Shown: piece by piece, positions 61,301-64,000 of the stretch | Position numbering within the stretch: the stretch's first letter is position 1 | How the letters are laid out: every line of letters begins with the position of its first letter | Assembly: GCF_034359305.1 (NCBI RefSeq) | Contig: NZ_CP110343.1 | Location: 576,182-640,181 of the forward strand | Source of the DNA: Candidatus Fokinia cryptica | Lineage (GTDB): Bacteria; Pseudomonadota; Alphaproteobacteria; Rickettsiales; Midichloriaceae | Length of the DNA: 64,000 nucleotides | Direction: 5' to 3' | The notes under the pieces: generated by a model | What the model saw: the letters and a program-made list of their open reading frames with translations, nothing else | Database searches by the model: none | Told to the model about the DNA's origin: nothing | Made by a program: the position numbers and the translations under genes

Positions 61301-64000
61301 GGTTACTACTCCGTAAGATTACATCTACTTCACTTAATTCACTAATTTCTTCAAGTAAATTTAAATGCAACTGCTGTTGATTAGCACTAATATGTAAATC
61401 TTCTTGTGCATCTAATGCTTCTTGTAAATAATCTGCAAAATCATGCAATTTTTGCACTTTTTTCGATACTTCTTCTGTTTCTCTATTACATTTCTTTTGC
61501 AAATATTCGAATAATTTTGAATTCAATTCAAATGAAGGCTCTATTAGATACTTCATAAATTCGCCATTCATAAATTGAGCAAAATTTAATGCAAAACTCT
61601 CTTGTTTTTCATTAAATTCTTTTTGAAATTTTTGTAATTCAGACTCTAATTTTGCAATCTTATCTCCTTTTTCATCCAATTTACTCGAATTTTGTAAAGC
61701 AACACCTATTGAATTAAGTTTTTTAACTTCTTCTTTTAGTGGAGATAAATTCTTTTCGTATTCGTTATCAATATCTATCTTAAAACTATCAACAACAATG
61801 CTCTTTTGCTCTTCAAGATGACTTATATATAAAGTGAAATTTTCAATAACATCCAGTCCTAAATTAGTAGCTATATGATTATTGTATATTATTTGAGAGC
61901 TATGAATAGCTTCAATTTTACTAATTCTAGATGCTATTTCAGGTGCATCACTGGTACCATAATTGCTCATCCAATCATTAATACTTTCTAAGAGACTACT
62001 TTCCTTATTAACTAAATCATACTGATCAATTAAGCGTAATCTTTCATTATTAAAAGCTTTCTTTATTTCAGATGTATTGTATCCATCTTTATTATCCTTC
62101 GAGAAAAATTCGTTTTTAGCAAAGATTTCATAAATTTCATCTATCAGTTTAGCATTAATCCTTAATACATCTTCACTATATTGAAGAATTCTGTCCTCTA
62201 TAACAACCAATTCCGCTAACTGTTCTGCTTCTGACTTACTATTTAATAACTCAGATTCTGCAGCAGCCCACACATACTTCGTTATTGATGTTACTTCTAA
62301 ATCTCCAGCTTTTTTACTAAACTGCTCAATTTCAGGAATATAACGCGATATACTATGCTCCCATAACACACTTCCTATTGCTCCTTTATCGCTTATACCA
62401 TCAACTATCTTTAATATCTTAGAAAATTTTTCTTTACCTTCAATCTTCATGAAGAGTTGCTGTATGGCACTTATCATTAATTCAGTCACATGACCTGTTG
62501 CGTTAAATACCATTTTCTCATTCCTGAAGATCTCACTTAATATTTCATCTACTTCCTCTTTTAAACATTTTTCTTCTTCTAAATTACATCCTTGAATCAA
62601 TTGCTGCAATTTAATAGTAGCTTCTTCTCTCTTCTTAATTTCGCTTTCTATTTCATTGCCAAATACCTCAACTACATTAGGATAAAGATCATTTATTAAT
62701 TCAGCAACTTCATTATGTAATGCTATAGAATCATCAATCAATGCTCCAGCTAAGATACTTTTCATCTCATTATAAAGCGCGTAATTCTCTTCACTTACCT
62801 TCCACCAACTTCCATCTAAAAATGGCTTTATCTTTTCATTCGCAAGAGTTAAATACCTATAAAAATACGAGCGAAAAACATTAGAAAATGAATTATCTAT
62901 AGTCGAATTATCTGAATAATCCGGTACATATTTAATCAACTTAGAAGGTGATTTTACCTTTTCAAAAAACTCTTTTTCAGTTACATAAAACTCTTCCTTT
63001 AGATCTTTTAAAATTTTCTTAGCTTCTACATACTTAATTTGATCATCGATATTATTTTTAGCTTTTTCAAAACTCTCACTCTGCTTATTCCACATTTCTA
63101 CGTATTGCTTAACACCTTGTATTATTTCATGCAATAACTCCTTCTTAGCTTCTACCATGTTTCCACCTAATATAATGGAAGTCGTATCATTTACGGATAC
63201 ACATTTTTCATCTGTAAAAAAGATTTCGCTATGCAAGAAATTATTTGCTCTTTCTCCAATTTTCCTTATTACATCACATGCTTGAGCTAATTCTTGTGTT
63301 CCTTCATTTATTAATTCTTCTGCAATATATCTTACTTCTCCTTTCTGTTTTCCTCCTTTTTTCGATTTTTCTCTAACTCTCTCCAGCTCTTCATACGAAA
63401 GAGCTTGAATATTTTCTACCTTTTCATACCTGAATTTCGCTGTTTTTAAAAGTTTCAAAAAGTCCTTCGCTTCTTTAATTTCCATTATAAAATCATCTAT
63501 CGCATGTCTCATAGCATTTTCCATGGACTCTATTTCATCTTTCAAACAAACTCCAACATTTGCACAAAGCTTTTTAACGTCTTGAATCCACTTTATTTGA
63601 ATAGCTTGAACATCTGCCTCATTTTTGAAATATCGTAAACTTTCACTTCCATTTTTATTACGAGCAATAGAAATCTTCTCAAGCTCTACTTTTGAAACAT
63701 CAGCAAAATATTTTTTTATCAAAGCTAATTTAGCTTCAGCTTCTCCCTTAAGTTTCTCTGCAAAGTGCTCTAAAGATTTAGTACGATGCTCATTTGCTAA
63801 CTCTACAGCAGTAGAAAAATAGCTTTTCATCATACGGTCTAAATCAGAACCGATAGAAGAATTAGCGATATTCTGTTTATAGGATGCTTTATGTGATGAT
63901 ATTGTCTCTTCTAATTCCGTATATTTTTTCAAATACAAATCATATTCTGAATTAGTAGTACTATTAAATAATTTTTTAAATAAATCGAAATGCCCACCAT
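46392..64000 (-). CDS. Giant alpha-helical protein, N-terminus outside the window
   Basis: One reading frame is open from the window edge (64000) to the stop at 46392: at least 5,868 codons, over a quarter of the window, with no interruption. The visible N-terminal part begins GGHFDLFKKLFN; the true start is beyond the edge. The sequence is rich in Lys, Glu, Ser, Leu and Ile and looks almost entirely helical, with many amphipathic and coiled-coil stretches, short loops, few prolines and no convincing membrane helix or visible signal sequence. There is no tandem domain repeat apart from one 28-residue duplication. The last ~310 residues have about eight cysteines and more aromatic residues (NEFFVFVMGGMDYFVIDRDE near the end) and may be a separate domain. 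I do not recognise any family. Codon and base use match the neighbours, so no sign of recent transfer. Confidence 0.9.
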   Translation of the reverse strand, partial: GGHFDLFKKLFNSTTNSEYDLYLKKYTELEETISSHKASYKQNIANSSIGSDLDRMMKSYFSTAVELANEHRTKSLEHFAEKLKGEAEAKLALIKKYFADVSKVELEKISIARNKNGSESLRYFKNEADVQAIQIKWIQDVKKLCANVGVCLKDEIESMENAMRHAIDDFIMEIKEAKDFLKLLKTAKFRYEKVENIQALSYEELERVREKSKKGGKQKGEVRYIAEELINEGTQELAQACDVIRKIGERANNFLHSEIFFTDEKCVSVNDTTSIILGGNMVEAKKELLHEIIQGVKQYVEMWNKQSESFEKAKNNIDDQIKYVEAKKILKDLKEEFYVTEKEFFEKVKSPSKLIKYVPDYSDNSTIDNSFSNVFRSYFYRYLTLANEKIKPFLDGSWWKVSEENYALYNEMKSILAGALIDDSIALHNEVAELINDLYPNVVEVFGNEIESEIKKREEATIKLQQLIQGCNLEEEKCLKEEVDEILSEIFRNEKMVFNATGHVTELMISAIQQLFMKIEGKEKFSKILKIVDGISDKGAIGSVLWEHSISRYIPEIEQFSKKAGDLEVTSITKYVWAAAESELLNSKSEAEQLAELVVIEDRILQYSEDVLRINAKLIDEIYEIFAKNEFFSKDNKDGYNTSEIKKAFNNERLRLIDQYDLVNKESSLLESINDWMSNYGTSDAPEIASRISKIEAIHSSQIIYNNHIATNLGLDVIENFTLYISHLEEQKSIVVDSFKIDIDNEYEKNLSPLKEEVKKLNSIGVALQNSSKLDEKGDKIAKLESELQKFQKEFNEKQESFALNFAQFMNGEFMKYLIEPSFELNSKLFEYLQKKCNRETEEVSKKVQKLHDFADYLQEALDAQEDLHISANQQQLHLNLLEEISELSEVDVILRSSNPSREQVKLLLSKVKDIRDEFLETIKCEFEEKEKIFYFILDKKIKNMSDTSFSKEFLEKINNDLVSYKETLDKTVYKDVDDVIQESKKEFDVAKYVAHVKKLQKDDLLSKELTNFKKVLIQDLSATYMIYVWFDRANVKAEQYKHRFADDNKLKDYEKLRELPYFSNDNFGNNADASAAYELVLEFYDELRAFNDATKELFGIAQSFNELLDYINTGKDKEDKVSNLQDLLRFNARIDKSQMINHKLYIDALEREKSAIAEWTTVFNNKINAIEKELNEFLPSAKIQDLSLKNTDFIKSSNVSLEKTTKLIDQKLKELYSKVEIREWKENSSKIYGKFEKAVIDASVEELFKNLKSQSNDIVIHLKSYDDVKSIFKSFDENVKKMVALEKQGILEASEILGQMKKLRTKMDDFLLTQEKDIISIMKDIRMFYNNVEAKVTLEENVIKNELSVLLGKCNRKISLVEQGDVMELTAEEEYSIASKIDSAKKQFSDLLERVKEDVKRIGNRKYFDKSISDERIQKLVEELIETYTDTLESKIRTSVVIELNDDLKSSYQKLLHLKFKNDARVLLMNYLEEKEQIIWKGVRNGKTDLDNELYLKYVAIFDKVTILEGKFEKNLKKLGETLPNSELYQKFDEFNKIISPQDELDILRKRIAQEVTEKGSEKTKIAFAVLSYNLAVKEWMEKVLASGGKPLLSDMLSICNEAGSRYILKGIFEFEQFKRYYNGATCSATYIEYISENGEMKFFDVSGFLMNSAKTIQEIVNAFVQRKNSINLGLKSDWLVEDKDILRNPSVLKELLLKNAVDGSEVYEVILGVIDRAIQHYPLIDMTFVLGIAERILRDKLNKDFEAVSALMKDYSVIFAAENHEEENAIFEQSSEILKDAWNDQRYSRDAVILQDEIERLYYYLKEDKQSYHSWLYREDQEICENLLQTLQEQGDASDRAIKNLADLGILNNRIAEVKNALVVWFSSDRKEAALDQLFDVLWSAADGGDRYREYVMHEEVELYKRYVQKVYDGNLTVAKLVNDVALGKSGKEYKYEPISLEEKWICAEVSKKLNALLSSYKMWKEGTVDSNNIWEDPLFLVVASNADKIALFTDLNFINKLVFRKSVLQNEYLDRINGEFTFIREKLTNIVPDKAAKIIKETEQLKKILHIIEHAFHYTTTEASSYISKFISKAKQYTAENATINVDDVLTVIVGSYKENEVAISVNESDREEINQLHKSLRQLLQHKEAEIVKYLAPALTDAIKVDNITLDSTFTVLEEILDENMNPSFSERFTAIYNTLMNDEAVIDFYKLGEGKNLIESYLNSISQSVFDRSMRDEMLNSYITVLKDRKNNTVRLLEDFNKILLSIDVGAVRDNSASSSNSKSKKDITKFWKSLYSNLSKGNIFILKYLDNPEIIAEKFAPLTEGHKEYIIKLQKAVPSLVKSTSFLLEKEEKLLESLEAYKDAIYGKNLIQAREELLKYPLIKEIQPLSYYSKYEALKYKFLFNEELMTLSASDAFAKLESGQIRKNTRAEFIEVINDESIDEIFSLISRVILGYRTSVAVFGVDSSISSIISKLNSSFALPLLQEDKNRTPKDKLLADALRFLFEHSGENSSSIMDAVISASNSASMGVRNFITDVIGSMSKNYEDTAGPSKHSINLKIEELSKGLDNLKKTISNSRLYSKEIERFFIGVKAEISKELTNFDENARLLVEEVIHFETQNTHIAGMFGVALGKGDRSVFQNRFVNYYNLATSLKKLNLPLEYYKKIMYEVLDWTMGLFYHLDLREAEKAIERNTTSIMDGDKNKISSIAELVFGKAYTKNYSLGDSQGKIQTRIKELMRQGIVVRELEKIHQVANELKILKEYLIQYDESSADSVEVKLESLGKPEKLRKVISDAHLRLEWFGEGTKEGDLRKKWWEAFMKQCKVILESCEMGRYMPFSYIVEIAYLSMVNDKGYEKYGAELKRMYATWHHDIDKILKDTKNSSDFGDSVDVKLEDIVDKGSKLALKALWKHVGETINGIAEQEFVTTEFFRNELKKVLPSHLKIKEVILDLAQNVFSRYARSDATVKEKIDFFVGIINIFLPVATDEGKSIDINALQEIYGGKLSIQILEEQLLSLVEDLRKISTTFTETLLQHDSSSRLFSEAASYMKDINKSFVTQLLEIDENISLSKALAAETFKNFVSCSLRKGNIMKYQDVPNSDEKQRIEALLDEMKCVEWSDIFVSERLSKLNIKYIFDYLGTKLNSAPITQFNDMTAAYNFLVGDQVLVKAFGTENLQSIFNKFREYVTKKLNGESKYVGEIFVAFMKDKYASFVTDAEALKLLEGEKSKEFKNESESLLDITLKAAREEHDMKGMEDFAKKHLYYHEILPKCFEGIKISFIDPSWKEQNLESTLRSNCNRILKENGENPKDYKEVASFVSVIIYDIQKSIGMNKVIGGEYHSKIVQNVVEYVLYDGNLALDEGVLSVAGVNLITVLAKNLRYSVDELRAGIKQATGRMEELNATKVALSKNLEKFEKILESKDSFYGELIEFPRMKKARKDCVESAVQNDSEMMKHLKVVINLGLVQAKYKVKDIRRNNFVTKKNFPSLTPQELVKLRESINFLQKYEKHHSIFGDNVFYKSFDKLYNFNSDTKYEKHHSIFGDNVFYKSFDKLYNFNSDTKSFDSMNVWGKFTDTEKSEKFTLNDMVESEEQFLRASLSKLHTEDLYKVLDKVKVPGDGDRRGIIFNFLDTFRKVLSFSKVNGKFQNLKNVDLSVALTEMIKNLTANQIASIDLSSVDIASFFAALGDMKGSITNILLDSDSNLNALSNDQVQILLHAIKISYEAKLLEINNNLTGISYYISYFAPPDVAKQKASIENKIDDVVNNIESLRDDVFRIFEPKIEKLFLLAGYMYEHYNDAEDRAAILQTKSTASLIDTIVKLLLKRQAISQEFAKEALEIMHLFESIEKPYNDVYHSKYAETLNFTDGIKNAIINSVLGLTSKDQILLKNVMRTDKCSFMDLDPNADLEKITEEDKLKHKAKYHTDEVTLNKKMLFNFFQHFEVFGNDILTSENITNAASDYISQKRKSYEELMNSSENAKALEVEKEIKELEKVLDMLKSFDRDGEITKRIYAIYQPASSSELEESSFLIDGLLKEYIENMSDKEASKLIDSIVGLSYDMVNEIAFKDINQEIGEMQKKISDLNKSIISENDIGAFINNFGPEHIQIRALQLMSGGLRELFKEDNLMDILRNAKIKDYYPNLVTLFDKMLSYRNNVMEDMPDFIKKMKDGFYGLIDAIKGVQLFSESKFDVDSLKANSDSLRHFIRYLDPEKGIQFSEDTRTEEALRKVEMKLISIKAQINDELVNEVKKLPINSTTTVSFDMSSTSDEIVFSNNIIKEQNPFTRDLNLSSSYNVNDLFFNKICSKDYEGRLEIVDIARNFSSEKKSYEIHLERKEMSAESVAECGLDKVPEFATNVTKIMTESNVYDFPKYRNLENDSHKLTKEKEEKIFSDIVKNITLLEEQSNKFTDDIKRQLQEGTITTNEQIQKILAEDVVYSPVIKQNIQKITDGCRGIMVRCNTHGIKEIIAAVEDAPQSIFKSHMRAISIASVLNGHLLKLCKGYEKDFSDKLRDELVGKISTVKEAFEIFTVQEKWRLSLEMKLFAIQRGIAQQDSDVSNAKYRNVVEEILKHRADEIKKIKDFEDYDKNDITERALEIKRLEEELLNTNKVDDVELISKIDKLLLSFKEEYQKLQLTREYYYTTYTKKMSEIASSKKTEFTALLSRKLAPLNLHVDSSLGGSDSISATDQALYENLKNDIKNSNTDKYSEQQLKEFAKKNGLQLFSPEMIQAVASVYVDYNIEHVAYRTNSRRWDKDRKDRAVGKSKKDIEKFMSGALFGNALNTGTVQLDQYIVEKHNDDMTHFADFFTNLYSFVNESVEEHIVAYEFKTRADFGISYHIDDLKQSVESVIPELVKSYLGDIKQVLNNRLKFFIEKGKSEVIMAKYENIEKLEKRLNQIVLKLVSSYEAKVAAFVREQSNVIEECDKAVDKLTSLEKAIDDLFSNESIVKSEIMKNEEWSSSRSAYINMLDSIEHFKVALLFVSSNSCKVVSFGNFDDSVRNYVKEFSAILKEKADRIKSTKISVRNGLESKKYEMDAFIASQDYMKAFTDVETLLKNSMEHLNEGILKISPNIINGSIKLSPYEALISVVKNTVEDSSEYELLEELCSSKSMVSYSDRCNDINARIADFGINVSSSIRGMATIVEALYKDALNLVKSKKDETIYNIGQMKMRTEIEMKTAENLVQDMISGIRGVSLNVTDINFNIIEIYEKFISAFRSRLSNDIEKVINDVVNTFTSRQDYASLSRAVAFDSECKKFMESKKNIEYVKGLIRSRVQNHKDFDFAGCVDDIKDYIDKNITIPFTYRMTEKDFSSVQMVYDDTLQFFTVFCKDQNTLHKDVEKAIQYKLSATTNDMLAYSAIDKSIIEQIKHSFIEAVKIVIDDMYRGIVHSNTNYMKYSLAYWGEKFDGRAGKVFAVNALKKVMFSIGTVDFVKNIFSTENTRDSILLMIDKSHGDNLKAINDVLVEYGLGQSLDEKSTCMSIIESVLEDFPEQHAITKRCNDLQSQYSAKKKEVEAIYNAIAYVAAQINKHEELLSKLKEENSDSVEQFIDKASSIMQQCEVEIVAFLNSASLHNSIYSAIMKKFPTCRDNLAKYPNHKIEMQEMSKHDFFEEESMLIHYMNAGVIFRHGVHECSAVGENKFVNGINVIGSKCDEIIPISNEYIDTVQRLVYRALGYCSSKRFMGEDDIITAKKAYIFCEGVNKIPPEALKDFSRMSYYREESKKMKDVSELMIQWNEAIDKLVNNGIYKIDYDKVKASFIAKDTCSVGLSDAVIHNHKNWIKDTVSTLKEEEISMRFMERGDDLYTKLYDSKYFCNNDDRYNDFVYGTNDPALCDYRITKNEFFVFVMGGMDYFVIDRDELNKIDAIVGETYLEDMS
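53352..53519 (-). repeat. 84-bp perfect tandem duplication inside the giant gene
   Basis: Copies at 53352-53435 and 53436-53519 differ at one base, a synonymous AAC/AAT change. They encode a duplicated 28-residue segment beginning YEKHHSIFGDNVFYKSFDKL. The length keeps the frame. This is the only exact tandem repeat I see in the gene, so it is a recent event. Confidence 0.93.

Noticed and set aside
46392-63938. Many plus-strand frames of 60-110 codons across the giant gene
   Set aside because: They are antisense shadows, often Ser/Ile/Leu/Phe-rich as expected from the reverse of Lys/Glu-rich codons, with no spacing or start signals.

Overview
The window is AT-rich and gene-dense, with no intergenic gap above about 300 bases and no tRNA, rRNA or CRISPR array that I could recognise. 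It looks like an obligately host-associated alphaproteobacterium of the order Rickettsiales. The reasons are the type IV secretion parts VirB8 and VirB11, the alphaproteobacterial forms of SspB and TrcR (DUF1013), the IscR - NifS-like - IscS - IscU cluster, an IalB-type secreted protein and a set of housekeeping genes with few accessory functions. I cannot place it to family. A rearranged lineage such as Midichloriaceae is plausible, but this is inference.

Layout. 1-0.85 kb: the 3' part of a coiled-coil protein built on 11-residue repeats. 0.9-4.5 kb: tatD, rplK, rplS, virB8 (minus), folE (plus), rsmD (minus). 4.6-8.7 kb: iron-sulfur cluster genes iscR, a second cysteine desulfurase, iscS and iscU, then queE. 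8.7-14.4 kb: clpB, then aspS and a thiolase on the minus strand. 14.5-24.7 kb: minus-strand nusA-rpoB-rpoC. 24.9-28.6 kb: virB11, sspB, frr and an orphan sensor kinase. 28.6-33.7 kb: minus-strand secF, plsY, an unknown gene, an outer-membrane beta-barrel gene and degP. 33.9-37.1 kb: a Pro/Thr-repeat secreted protein, pgk and trcR. 37.3-42.0 kb: rpsC, an exact 583-bp inverted copy of part of rpoC, a beta-lactamase-like hydrolase, an AmpG-like permease and a degenerate glutamine-synthetase-like gene. 42.0-45.1 kb: rplO with a 160-residue disordered fusion, rpmB, nusB and tsaD. 45.2-46.2 kb: three very small genes. 46.4-64.0 kb: one uninterrupted minus-strand reading frame of more than 5,860 codons that runs off the window edge.

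How the genes fit together. Most are core functions: transcription (nusA, rpoB, rpoC, nusB, trcR), translation (L11, L19, S3, L15, L28, Frr, AspRS, TsaD, RsmD), Fe-S assembly, protein quality control (ClpB, SspB, DegP), envelope biogenesis (SecF, PlsY, AmpG-like) and host interaction (VirB8, VirB11, outer-membrane protein, IalB-like). Gene order is badly broken compared with most bacteria. rplK, rpsC and rplO are outside their usual operons, rpoBC follows nusA, and virB8 and virB11 are about 22 kb apart.

The most unusual items are the giant helical protein, the L15 fusion whose extension contains no aliphatic residue, the exact rpoC fragment duplication, an RpoB rifampicin pocket that differs at several classical resistance positions, and recent in-frame tandem repeats (66, 84, 84 and 90 bp) in four unrelated genes.
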